Positions 34,868 through 43,425 of a stretch of 64,000 nucleotides of DNA are shown piece after piece; within the stretch, counting starts at the first letter, position 1; the number at the start of each line of letters is the position of its first letter. The stretch spans positions 1 to 64,000 of the forward strand of contig CALHLC010000009.1 of assembly GCA_938034385.1 (NCBI GenBank), in the 5' to 3' direction. Below the pieces are notes generated by a model. The model saw only the letters and a program-made list of their open reading frames with translations, had not been told where the DNA came from and did not search any database. A program made the translations under genes and the position numbers. Origin of the DNA: an uncultured Bacteriovoracaceae bacterium (GTDB taxonomy: Bacteria > Bdellovibrionota > Bacteriovoracia > Bacteriovoracales > Bacteriovoracaceae).

Positions 34868-35938
34868 ATGAGAAAAATTATACATATTGATATGGATAGT
34901 TTCTATGCGTCTGTAGAAATTAGAGATAATCCAGCTTTGAAGGGGCGTCCTGTTGGAATTGGGTCACCAATTCATAAACGTGGTGTTTTATGTACAGCAA
35001 ACTATGAGGCAAGAAAGTATGGAGTCAAAGCAGCCCTTCCTACTATGTATGCACTAAAACTTTGTCCCGATTTAATTCTAGTAAAGCCAAACTTTGAAAA
35101 ATATAGAAAAGTTTCACTCCAAATAAGAGAAATTTTCAAAGAGTATACCGACTTAATAGAACCTCTTTCTTTAGATGAGGCCTTTCTTGATGTTTCAAAC
35201 TGTAAGCAATGTGATGGCAGTGCGACCCTGATAGCAAAAGAAATTAGAGATAAAATATTTGAAACAACAAAGCTTACAGCTTCTGCAGGCATTGCTCCCA
35301 ATAAGTTTTTAGCAAAAATCGCGAGTGATTGGAAAAAACCAAATGGACAATTTGTTATTACACCTGAAGAAGTTTCTTCGTTTATATTTGATTTGCCAGT
35401 TAAAAAAATATTTGGAGTTGGGAAAGTAACTGCAGAAAAATTGCATGGACTTGGTTTTGAAACATGTGGAGATATTCAAAAGGCAAGTCTCTTAGAGTTA
35501 AGGAGTAGTTTAGGTTCGACGGGAGAGAGTCTTTATAAATATTCAAGAGGAATTGATAATCGGGAAGTTCGCTCTTCCAGAGAAAGAAAATCTCTTAGTG
35601 TTGAGCATACTTTTAGTAAAGATATTAAAAAAATTGAAGAGATGGTAAAAAAAGCGACATTAGTCTTTGAAGAATTAAAAAGCCGACTTGATAAGAAAGA
35701 CATACAAGAAAGTAAAATAAAGTCAGTGTTTGTTAAAATAAAGTTTAAAGACTTTAAGCAAACAACAGTAAGTGATTTAAATAGTAACGTGAACTTAAAT
35801 GATTATCTTGTCTTAATGAAGAAAGGGCTTCAAAGAAAGGATGAGCCTATTCGGCTTTTAGGCTTAGGAGTTCAGCTGAAAACAAGAAAAAAAGAGTCTG
35901 AATTTCAAACAAGTTTCCTGAAAGAGGGAATTGATTGA
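34868..35938 (+). CDS. dinB: DNA polymerase IV (Y family)
   Basis: 356 residues, usual Pol IV length. Translesion polymerase used after DNA damage. Catalytic acids Asp8 (HIDMDSFYASVE), Asp103 and Glu104 (LSLDEAFLD) are present, as are the helix-hairpin-helix region (FGVGKVTAEKLHGLG) and little-finger domain. The C-terminus has no obvious clamp-binding motif. The N-terminus is canonical, so the ATG is secure, yet no ribosome site lies at normal distance; a terminator directly precedes it. Expression may depend on read-through of that hairpin or on leaderless-like initiation. Confidence 0.94.
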   Translation: MRKIIHIDMDSFYASVEIRDNPALKGRPVGIGSPIHKRGVLCTANYEARKYGVKAALPTMYALKLCPDLILVKPNFEKYRKVSLQIREIFKEYTDLIEPLSLDEAFLDVSNCKQCDGSATLIAKEIRDKIFETTKLTASAGIAPNKFLAKIASDWKKPNGQFVITPEEVSSFIFDLPVKKIFGVGKVTAEKLHGLGFETCGDIQKASLLELRSSLGSTGESLYKYSRGIDNREVRSSRERKSLSVEHTFSKDIKKIEEMVKKATLVFEELKSRLDKKDIQESKIKSVFVKIKFKDFKQTTVSDLNSNVNLNDYLVLMKKGLQRKDEPIRLLGLGVQLKTRKKESEFQTSFLKEGID

Positions 35939-36041
35939 CTCTCTTTTTATAATCATAAAAAAAGTAGCGAGAAGGAAATTTTAAGTAAAAAGAATACATT
36001 TTACATCAAATGAAAATTAGAACAAAATAAAAACATAAGAA

Positions 36042-37862
36042 ATGTTCCAACTAATATATGAGAAATTAAAAACAACTGCGAAAAATGAATATCTCTTTTT
36101 TACTGCCTTGTTATTTTCATTTCTTATAAACATCTGGCAAACAAAAATATGGTTTTTATCTGGTGAGATGTTTTTTAATGAGGCAGGATATCGATTTTTT
36201 TTCAACTCTTATTTAGGCATAAAGCAAGTATTAATGGTAGATTTGAATTATATTGCTTTACCCCAGCGGTTATTTTCATTTTTTTGCGTCGTATTTAAAA
36301 TACCTCATTTATACATTCCATACATTTATTCATTATGTGCAATCATAATGACATCCTTTTTTACATCTGTTTTTACACTTAGCAGGTTTAGAAGTTTAAT
36401 TAAAAATGATTATATACGATGTATCTTTTCCATTGTTTTTATTTTTGTAGGGGCTACTGATACGAAATCTTATATTAATTTCAGTTATTATTATATTATT
36501 CCTCTTTCTCTTTTCTCTCTACAGTTTTTGTTAAATGACAAAATAAAATTAAGTACATGGGTTTTTCTTCTCTCTGTATTTACTCTTTCAAAACCTTTTT
36601 ACATAATTTTTATTCCATGTTTTGTTATTTGTTTTTTTAAAAAGAATGAATTTAGAGAAAAGATTTGGCTTGTATTGAACTTAGGATTCCTTGTTTTTCA
36701 AGTTTATATAACGAAGCCATTTCTCTTTATTTTAGGTATGGCTGATAAAAATGGCGAATCATCGATAATTGAGATGAGCAATTCCTTTTACTCTTCAGTT
36801 CTTCCAGCCCTAGGTATAGAAATATCTTCAATTTTTTTTAGTACAAGTTATTTTGACCTTGAGGGAAGTAGTAACTTAAGTGTTCTTTTTTATACCGTTT
36901 TCACTCTCTTGCTCCTGCATATACCTTTAGCTTTTAACTTGAAAAAAATTGAAAGATATCGCTACATTGTTTCAATCAATTTTTATCTATTACTGTTATT
37001 AGGTTCAGAGATAGCAATTAAGTATGGAACAGTAAATGAAAGAATTGAACTGTTTGATATTGCCAATAAGTACGATCTCTGGTCAATTTTTTCTAAGTTG
37101 TTAGTAGTCGCAGTATTTACAAACATGTTATTTAAAAGTTGTAAGAGTTCATTTTTTAAGAAAACATTAGTCTTATTCTTCTCGGGACTTTTCTTTACTT
37201 CTGCATTTTATGATAAAATAAAAGAAAAGTTTTTAGAAGTGAAGTTGACAAATATTCTAAGTTGGCAAAATTATCCTCCACAAGGAACTGCTCATTTGTC
37301 GAAGTATTGTAATTATATATATTTAAGAACTGCCTTTTGTAACAAGTTAAGATTGTTAACTCAATTTAGAAGTGATTCGGATTCAGATAAATTTCTAGTA
37401 GCAACGCCAGGGACTAAACACCTTGTTTATAACTCAGAAGGTTATTACGATTCTAAATATATAATTACAGAGCATTTAACAGAAGAAACAATTCCAAATA
37501 AATACGAAGTTTTAGAACTTGGAATGTCACGCTCTCAAGTTCTAGAAAACCTTAAGTATGAGATCTATTCAAATGATTTAATGAAAGGTAATACAATTGT
37601 TGGTTTCTTTCTTCATCTAGAGATGGGGGGAAATTATAAGTCAAAATTTAGTGTGTCTCTTCATAACAAAGGAAGATTGGAGAAAAAGCATATCGTAAGG
37701 AAAATGGATGATAATGAAAATGATGTTGTGTTGCAATTCAAGTTTTCTGAAAATCTTAGATATGAAAATTTAAAGGATTTAAGAATTTCTTTTAGTGATG
37801 AGTTTGATGGTGGAAGTATTATGCTGAATAACGCAATAGTTGTTGAATGGTATGGAGAATGA
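36042..37862 (+). CDS. Polytopic membrane protein with C-terminal soluble domain
   Basis: 606 residues. About ten to twelve membrane helices occupy residues 15-390. A soluble, beta-rich domain of about 200 residues follows, with Cys pair near 425-435 (KYCNYIYLRTAFC). The layout recalls GT-C glycosyltransferases or polysaccharide polymerases, but no catalytic motif can be named. The start lacks a strong ribosome site. Composition is very hydrophobic and A/T-rich. Confidence 0.6.
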   Translation: MFQLIYEKLKTTAKNEYLFFTALLFSFLINIWQTKIWFLSGEMFFNEAGYRFFFNSYLGIKQVLMVDLNYIALPQRLFSFFCVVFKIPHLYIPYIYSLCAIIMTSFFTSVFTLSRFRSLIKNDYIRCIFSIVFIFVGATDTKSYINFSYYYIIPLSLFSLQFLLNDKIKLSTWVFLLSVFTLSKPFYIIFIPCFVICFFKKNEFREKIWLVLNLGFLVFQVYITKPFLFILGMADKNGESSIIEMSNSFYSSVLPALGIEISSIFFSTSYFDLEGSSNLSVLFYTVFTLLLLHIPLAFNLKKIERYRYIVSINFYLLLLLGSEIAIKYGTVNERIELFDIANKYDLWSIFSKLLVVAVFTNMLFKSCKSSFFKKTLVLFFSGLFFTSAFYDKIKEKFLEVKLTNILSWQNYPPQGTAHLSKYCNYIYLRTAFCNKLRLLTQFRSDSDSDKFLVATPGTKHLVYNSEGYYDSKYIITEHLTEETIPNKYEVLELGMSRSQVLENLKYEIYSNDLMKGNTIVGFFLHLEMGGNYKSKFSVSLHNKGRLEKKHIVRKMDDNENDVVLQFKFSENLRYENLKDLRISFSDEFDGGSIMLNNAIVVEWYGE

Positions 37863-37903
37863 ATAAAAGATCACTTGCTTGCTAGTCAGAAGTCTTGATC
37901 AAT

Positions 37904-37928
37904 AAAAAAGGGGACCTCTATGGTCCCC
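37904..37928 (-). terminator. Terminator of the 8-Cys repeat gene
   Basis: On the minus strand GGGGACC/GGTCCCC (37910-37916 with 37922-37928) is followed by TTTTTT (complement of 37904-37909). It lies about 40 bases after the gene's stop. Confidence 0.82.
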
Positions 37929-37969
37929 TCGAATAGTATTTATTCAATAGAGATGCGCTCTAGTGAAAA

Positions 37970-39331
37970 TTATTGTTGCGATCCAGCACGCTTTCCACCA
38001 CTTCTTCTACCATTTCCACGTCTTCCATTAGAACCCGTATTTTGATTTCCAGAGCTGGCTCCAAGCTTGATTATCTCAACTTTCATCCCAGTTATTACGA
38101 TTGAGTTGATTGCTTGCACTTGATGGCTTCTAGTCATAAAAGACATATCAGCTAGTAAGTCTATGCTTTTTGAGAAGTATCTTACGCTTCTTGCTCCTGA
38201 GGAGTATGTTAATTTAGAGTTTTGTAACAAATTAATACTTCCTGAAGTTCCTCCTAACATATGAGCTTGAACTGTAACCTTAGAGATTTTTTCATTATTC
38301 TTAAGGGCATTTCCTCTTATTAGCTTAAGCGTTTTTTCTACTGATAAGGCTTGTCCGTCTTTTAGGATTATGTCTAGATTCATATCCTGAACAATTTCTA
38401 CTGTATTGCCTTGTGGCTGGTCAGCAACACAAGTCATGAATGGGTGAGTTGCAGTACTAGAGAATCTTAATTCGTAAGCATTGTTTTTTTCTATGTACTT
38501 ACATGCAGCAGTTACTTGTTTAGCGTGCTTACTACAATTTTTTGCTTTCTTCTTAGCGTACTTCGTAATCTGAGTTCTAGTATTTGGAGCAGTAATTCCT
38601 TTGCATTTGTTAGCAGCAGGCTTTGCACAAATATTTGGATTGTTTACTTGTCTTCCATCCGTACATACAACGTTTCTCCATGATGGTAGCATTCCTTCAC
38701 AGTATAAACCTGATCCTCTATGAAAATTTGTTTGAACACATGCTGCCTTACACTTTAAGAAAGGATAAGCTTTAGAGTCAGAAAATCTTAATTCATAAGC
38801 ATTATTTTTTTCAATATACTTACATGCAGCAGTAACTGTTTTAGAATCCTTACTACAGTTCATAGATTTCTTTTTAGAGTACTTAGTAATTTGTGTTCTG
38901 GTATTTGGAGCTGTGATTCCTTTACATTTATTCACAGGTTGAGAAGCACATATTCTTGGATCTTGTGGCTTTCTTCCGTCATTACAAACAACTTTTTTCC
39001 AAGAAGGGTTCTGATTTGGACAGTATAAACCTTGTCCTCCAGCAAATCTTTGAAGCTGACATTTTTTAGCTCTAGTAGTCGTTGTCACTATTACTACAGG
39101 CTTAGTTGTAGTGGTTGTAGTAGTTGTAACTCCACCACCTCTATTTCCACCTCTTCTAGTTCCACCAGATCTTTTTCCTCCACCATCATTATTACCACTT
39201 CTGGCTTGTCCATTTCCATTGCCTTGTCCATTTCCCCGTTGTGAAAATGCATCAGCAGAAACTAGAAACATACTTAGAAGTAGAGTAATGAAGACTTTTT
39301 TGTTCATTGATTGAAATAATTTCGAGTTCAT
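37970..39331 (-). CDS. Secreted protein with two 8-cysteine repeats and Gly/Arg-rich ends
   Basis: 453 residues; ATG 39331 chosen for AAAGGGGAG just upstream and a signal peptide (about 10-30). Order: signal; Gly/Asn/Arg-rich low-complexity segment (32-66); threonine tracts (T8 and T4) around KPVVIV (69-87); repeat 1 (C91-C194); repeat 2 (C198-C301); a beta-rich domain (about 310-430); a Gly/Arg/Ser-rich tail. The repeats are exactly 107 residues apart and all eight cysteines align. No family recognised. The unpaired basic ends suggest surface or matrix association, which is inference. Confidence 0.7.
   Translation of the reverse strand: MNSKLFQSMNKKVFITLLLSMFLVSADAFSQRGNGQGNGNGQARSGNNDGGGKRSGGTRRGGNRGGGVTTTTTTTTKPVVIVTTTTRAKKCQLQRFAGGQGLYCPNQNPSWKKVVCNDGRKPQDPRICASQPVNKCKGITAPNTRTQITKYSKKKSMNCSKDSKTVTAACKYIEKNNAYELRFSDSKAYPFLKCKAACVQTNFHRGSGLYCEGMLPSWRNVVCTDGRQVNNPNICAKPAANKCKGITAPNTRTQITKYAKKKAKNCSKHAKQVTAACKYIEKNNAYELRFSSTATHPFMTCVADQPQGNTVEIVQDMNLDIILKDGQALSVEKTLKLIRGNALKNNEKISKVTVQAHMLGGTSGSINLLQNSKLTYSSGARSVRYFSKSIDLLADMSFMTRSHQVQAINSIVITGMKVEIIKLGASSGNQNTGSNGRRGNGRRSGGKRAGSQQ
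38429..38740 (-). repeat. Coding repeat 2 of the 8-Cys protein
   Basis: Encodes C198-C301. Aligned with repeat 1, cysteines 198, 211, 223, 235, 243, 266, 277, 301 match with constant offset 107. Confidence 0.85.
38750..39061 (-). repeat. Coding repeat 1 of the 8-Cys protein
   Basis: Encodes C91-C194, cysteines at 91, 104, 116, 128, 136, 159, 170, 194. The second half (CKGITAPNTRTQITKY and VTAACKYIEKNNAYELRFS) is identical in both copies; the first half has diverged. Confidence 0.85.
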
Positions 39332-39550
39332 ATTCTCCCCTTTAACAATAATATCTATTGTTGTTGTGTGCGAAACCTTCATTGGTCTTTCTTTTTGCAT
39401 TAATAAAAGCAAGAAATATGCCAATTTTATAATTCTAAAAAGTGAATAGGAAAGGCAATTTCAAAATAATTGTGCGTTGCGGGGTGCAAAATCTTCTAAA
39501 TGATAGACTGTGCAAGTGTCGTTTAGTCCATGGACGTCTGACTAGGCTGA

Positions 39551-40063
39551 TTAGTAATTTACATAAAATGTTAATACTTTCTTGATGATAACAGGCTCAA
39601 TGGGAACAGCTTCAAGAAAAGTACCAGAGATATCGATATCTTTAACTGAAACTTTGGCGATGGAATCAACGACCTCAATACCTTTTGTGACCTTACCAAA
39701 AACACAATAGCCAGGGTTAGAAGCATCTTTAAAATCAGAGTGAGGATTGTCCTTTTGATTAATATAAAATTGAGAGTTAGCGCTATGAGGATCTATATTT
39801 CTGGCCATGCCAATGGTTCCTCGTAGGTTGCAAAGACCATTGTCTGACTCATTAATTATATCGGCTCCTGGATTTTTAAACTGCATATCAGGACTCCAAG
39901 AGCCTGACTGAATCATAAAATCATCAATAACTCTATGGAAAATCAAACCTTCAAAGAATTTAGACTCAATATATGCAGAGAAGTTTTGTACTGTAATAGG
40001 AGCCTTATCTGGGTAGAGTTCAAGGTATATTGAGCCATGTGTTGTTATGATTGAAATATTCAT
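39551..40063 (-). CDS. Cyclophilin-type peptidyl-prolyl cis-trans isomerase
   Basis: 170 residues, no signal peptide, so cytoplasmic. Catalyses proline isomerisation. Active-site residues Arg44 (IFHRVI), Phe49, Gln52 (IQSG) and the QF pair at 98-99 (ANSQFYI) are in place. GTIGMAR and FGKVTKGIEVVD complete the fold. No partner nearby; the tRNA gene lies 18 bases upstream on the same strand. Confidence 0.92.
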   Translation of the reverse strand: MNISIITTHGSIYLELYPDKAPITVQNFSAYIESKFFEGLIFHRVIDDFMIQSGSWSPDMQFKNPGADIINESDNGLCNLRGTIGMARNIDPHSANSQFYINQKDNPHSDFKDASNPGYCVFGKVTKGIEVVDSIAKVSVKDIDISGTFLEAVPIEPVIIKKVLTFYVNY

Positions 40064-40081
40064 AAGTTTTTAGCTTTGTAA

Positions 40082-40158
40082 TGGTGGGACCACCTGGACT
40101 CGAACCAGGGACCACCCGGTTATGAGCCGGGGGCTCTAACCAACTGAGCTATGATCCC
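40082..40158 (-). tRNA. tRNA with CAT anticodon (Met or lysidine-modified Ile)
   Basis: 77 bases including encoded CCA. Acceptor GGGATCA pairs with TGGTCCC (one G.U); D arm TAGCTCAGTTGGTTAGAGC; anticodon stem CCCGG/CCGGG with loop CTCATAA, anticodon CAT; T arm CTGG-TTCGAGT-CCAG; discriminator A. It lacks initiator features, so it is elongator Met or Ile2; sequence alone does not settle which. Confidence 0.93.
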
Positions 40159-40264
40159 ACATATTAGCGATTGGTTTAGAATAGATGAATTTTATCGAAA
40201 AGCTTTCATTTTGGAAATCAAATCCTCCATCTTTTTAGCCTAAATAAAATATTCCATTATTGTT

Positions 40265-41254
40265 ATGCATCTTGAAGTATCTTTTTTACTATGGATTTTA
40301 GTGAAAGGTCTTATTAAATACACTTTATCCATCGTTTTAGTGCTGATTTGTACTGAGGTTTTTGTGAGCCAGAATCATACATATTTTAAGGCCTTAAGCG
40401 ATAAATTGCTCTTGAAGTTAGAAATGCTCAAAAAACGTGGAGATGATGAGCTCGTCTTTATAGGTAGTTCTAAAACTTTAGATGCAGTTGATAGTGAGTT
40501 ATTTAATACAACTTTTAATGAAAAATCCTCTAGAAAAATCAAGACTTTTAATATGGCTACAACTGGTCAAAACAAAAAACGATTCTTTCATACGATTAAG
40601 AAGGTCTTAAATTCTCAGGTAAAAGTTCTTGTTATTGAAGTATCTTACGTGAACTTTATTAAAGGGAAGCTTGGTTTTAATGAATTGAAAGAAAAGTTGA
40701 TAAAAGATTCTGAGAGTCAATCATTTGAAGAAAAGTTCCAAAGTTTTCTTGGAAGCAATTTGAAAATGGTCGAATTAAGAAAGGCTTTCAAGCCTAAAGC
40801 TTTATTAAGGCTTTTCATGATATTTACTAGTAACATTTTTAATCATGATATGTGGTTTAGATCTAATACTATAAAACAAATAGCATCTAAGTTCAGCTCT
40901 ATTCCTGAATTTAAAACTGATGTCTTGATTGAACCCGAAATAATTGAGTCAAATCTCTCTACAGATAATAAATTTGTAGACCTTGTAAATATTTTAAAAA
41001 TGACAGATAAAAAAATTATTTTTATAAATCCTCCTATAGGAGAAAAAGGAATAAAAAAAGAATGCAATGTACTTAATCATAGGTCTTATGAAGCCTTGTC
41101 ACATAAATTAAGTTCTAAGATCTATGATTACACTTGTGTAGCTTTTGATAAGAAATTTTTAAGAGATCTAACCCATTTAAACTCTTTAGGCCGGAGTGCA
41201 TTTACTCAAATGCTTGTTAGAGATTTAAAGTCTGAAATTATAGAAGTTTTGTAA
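40265..41254 (+). CDS. SGNH-hydrolase-like partner of the second MBOAT module
   Basis: 329 residues with an N-terminal anchor (about 8-35). Block I is FIGSSKTLDAVDSE (Ser68 or Ser69 candidate nucleophile); the C-terminal block is D301-L-T-H304 followed by LNSLGR, matching the D-x-x-H of SGNH enzymes. It stands in for the AlgJ/AlgX/DltD role with the next gene. It shares the layout, but little sequence, with the protein at 200-1258. No good ribosome site precedes ATG 40265; GTG at 40301 is an alternative start. Overlaps MBOAT start by one base (TAATG). Confidence 0.6.
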   Translation: MHLEVSFLLWILVKGLIKYTLSIVLVLICTEVFVSQNHTYFKALSDKLLLKLEMLKKRGDDELVFIGSSKTLDAVDSELFNTTFNEKSSRKIKTFNMATTGQNKKRFFHTIKKVLNSQVKVLVIEVSYVNFIKGKLGFNELKEKLIKDSESQSFEEKFQSFLGSNLKMVELRKAFKPKALLRLFMIFTSNIFNHDMWFRSNTIKQIASKFSSIPEFKTDVLIEPEIIESNLSTDNKFVDLVNILKMTDKKIIFINPPIGEKGIKKECNVLNHRSYEALSHKLSSKIYDYTCVAFDKKFLRDLTHLNSLGRSAFTQMLVRDLKSEIIEVL

Positions 41255-42621
41255 TGTTATTTAATACCATCACATTTATTATTTTCCATCTGGTTTGCTT
41301 AATAGTCTTCTGGAGCACTAAGAGCTTACTTATTCGTAATCTGCTTTTATTCTCAGGCTCACTTTTTTTTTATGGATGGTATTATTGGCCAGGACTTTTT
41401 GTTTTAGGGATATCAATTTTAATAAATTATTATTTTTCTTTAAAGATTGCTGAATCTAAATCAAAAAAAATATTGAGTATTGCCGTCATTACTAACCTTG
41501 CAAGTTTAAGCTTTTTCAAATATTCAAAATTTATACTTGATAATGTGATAGGACTTTTTAACTCATTTGGATTAGAACTGGGAGTTCCAGAGTATAATTA
41601 TTGGCTTCCTTTAGGGATTTCTTTCTATACATTTCAGGTTATTGGATACCTGGTCGATATTTATAGATCCGAAGTGGAAGTCGAAAAAGACTTTATCGTA
41701 TTTGGAGTATTTAAGTGTTTCTATGCTCAATTAATTGCAGGGCCAATAGTGAGGGCTAAAGAGTTTTTACCACAACTAAAGAAAGTAAATACTTTTGATC
41801 CAGATAAGTTTAAAATAGGGATTTATTATATTCTTGCAGGACTTTGTATAAAAATTGTCATAGCAGATACTGTTGCTCAATTTGTAGACTTCGGATTTAC
41901 TTCGCCAGAAAAGTTAAACCTCGTAAATTCCTGGGTCATTCTCTATGGTTTCGCTGTGCAAATTCTTTCTGACTTCTGGGGGTATTCCACTATTGCAATT
42001 GGCATAGGGTATATGTATGGAATTGAGCTTCCCCTAAATTTTAACAATCCGTATATTTCAAGCTCTATTAGAGAGTTTTGGAGAAGATGGCATATAACTT
42101 TAAGCTTTTGGCTTAGAGACTATTTATACATCTCACTTGGAGGTAATAGGGCCCACCGACTAAGAAACTTAATGGCAACTATGACTTTAGGTGGACTATG
42201 GCATGGAGCTAGTTGGAACTTTATCTTTTGGGGAATAGGGCATGGGCTTTGGTTGGTCTTGGAAAGAGTAATTCCTTTTAAATTACCTCGTAATAAATTT
42301 AGTAAGTTATTTAATCAATTAGTTGTCTTTCATGGAGTCTGTCTTTTGTGGGTCTTTTTTCGAGCCGATGACTTTAAAAACGCCTTTGAATATTTTAAGT
42401 CCTTAATAGGGATGAACGTCTCTTCAATAAAAGTTTCAGATACTTTGCTATTTCAATTAGCTCTTTTTATTTTATTTATTATCTGTTTTGAAAAGTCGCT
42501 TAAAGATCAAAGATTTTTAAAATGGAGTCTTCTTAAGCAAGTCTCTGTAAGCCTTCTATTTATCTTCTTAATTAACTCGTATGCAAATGCGAAGCTTGAT
42601 TTCATTTATTTTGTCTTTTAA
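41254..42621 (+). CDS. MBOAT-family membrane O-acyltransferase, second copy
   Basis: 455 residues, about ten membrane helices. Closer to canonical AlgI than the copy at 1839: PLGISFYTFQVIGYLVDIYR, QLIAGPIVRAKEFLPQL, FWRRWHITLSFWLRDYLYI, GGLWHGASWNFIFWG with likely catalytic His317. Expected to pass acyl groups across the inner membrane for modification of an exported glycan; the acceptor is unknown. The start overlaps the SGNH stop. Confidence 0.92.
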   Translation: MLFNTITFIIFHLVCLIVFWSTKSLLIRNLLLFSGSLFFYGWYYWPGLFVLGISILINYYFSLKIAESKSKKILSIAVITNLASLSFFKYSKFILDNVIGLFNSFGLELGVPEYNYWLPLGISFYTFQVIGYLVDIYRSEVEVEKDFIVFGVFKCFYAQLIAGPIVRAKEFLPQLKKVNTFDPDKFKIGIYYILAGLCIKIVIADTVAQFVDFGFTSPEKLNLVNSWVILYGFAVQILSDFWGYSTIAIGIGYMYGIELPLNFNNPYISSSIREFWRRWHITLSFWLRDYLYISLGGNRAHRLRNLMATMTLGGLWHGASWNFIFWGIGHGLWLVLERVIPFKLPRNKFSKLFNQLVVFHGVCLLWVFFRADDFKNAFEYFKSLIGMNVSSIKVSDTLLFQLALFILFIICFEKSLKDQRFLKWSLLKQVSVSLLFIFLINSYANAKLDFIYFVF

Positions 42622-42645
42622 TAAAATCAAATGTTATAAACAAGT

Positions 42646-43425
42646 ATGAACTTTGATTTTCATAAATATAGTGCCAATGGGAATGATTTTATTATTGTAG
42701 ATTCTTTGAATAAAGATCTTTTCTTGGCTCCCAAGTTTTGTAAAAAATTATGTGATCGTCATCATGGAATAGGAGCTGATGGAGTGATGCTAATTAAGCC
42801 ATCTGAAAAAGCTGACTTTTTTATGGAAATTTTTAACAGTGATGGATCAAGGGCCAATATGTGCTCGAATGGTTTAAGGTCATGCCTTCATTTTTATCAT
42901 CATAAAATGAATTTAAAGAAAGTTTATAATGTTGAGCTGGCAGGGAAGATTTACAAAGGTCAGGTAGATAATGATATCTCTTCATTGTTTTTAAACACTT
43001 CAAATACTAACTTTTCAATAATTCAAAATTTAGAGTTTTGCAAAGAATATAAATCTCACGCTTTTATAGATACCGGTGTTCCTCATTTATGTTTAGAGTC
43101 AAGTTCTGTGAAATCACTAGATGTGAATAGCTTGGGGAAAAGTCTAAGAAATAATCCCTACTTTGACAGTGGAGCAAATATAAATTTTTTTGAGATCCTG
43201 GATGGCGATATTTATATCAGGACTTTTGAGAGAGGAATAGAGGCCGAAACTCTAAGCTGTGGCTCAGGTGTTCTTGCAGTAGCAGTCTTCTTAAGATCAA
43301 AGTTTGATAAAGATGAGTTTAAATTTAGCTCTCCTGGAGGAGAGTCTACTGTAATGTTTTCGGATCAAGGTTATGAGTACGCAGGAATTGTGAATCATGT
43401 TTTTTCCGGTCAATATTTTCATTAG
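42646..43425 (+). CDS. dapF: Diaminopimelate epimerase
   Basis: 259 residues. Converts LL- to meso-diaminopimelate for lysine and peptidoglycan. Both catalytic cysteines are present: Cys73 in NSDGSRANMCSNGLRS and Cys205 in ETLSCGSG. The usual CGNG is CSNG here, a mild variation. The YSANGNDFIIVD opening is canonical. The last 80 bases overlap the convergent gene 43346-43795. Confidence 0.92.
   Translation: MNFDFHKYSANGNDFIIVDSLNKDLFLAPKFCKKLCDRHHGIGADGVMLIKPSEKADFFMEIFNSDGSRANMCSNGLRSCLHFYHHKMNLKKVYNVELAGKIYKGQVDNDISSLFLNTSNTNFSIIQNLEFCKEYKSHAFIDTGVPHLCLESSSVKSLDVNSLGKSLRNNPYFDSGANINFFEILDGDIYIRTFERGIEAETLSCGSGVLAVAVFLRSKFDKDEFKFSSPGGESTVMFSDQGYEYAGIVNHVFSGQYFH

Noticed and set aside
35921-35950. 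Possible terminator at the end of dinB (AAAGAG...CTCTTT)
   Set aside because: Short stem with a long loop; not strong enough to report.
39032-39314. Plus-strand Ser-rich and Pro-rich frames over the 8-Cys gene
   Set aside because: Low-complexity shadows of the Thr and Gly/Arg tracts on the other strand.
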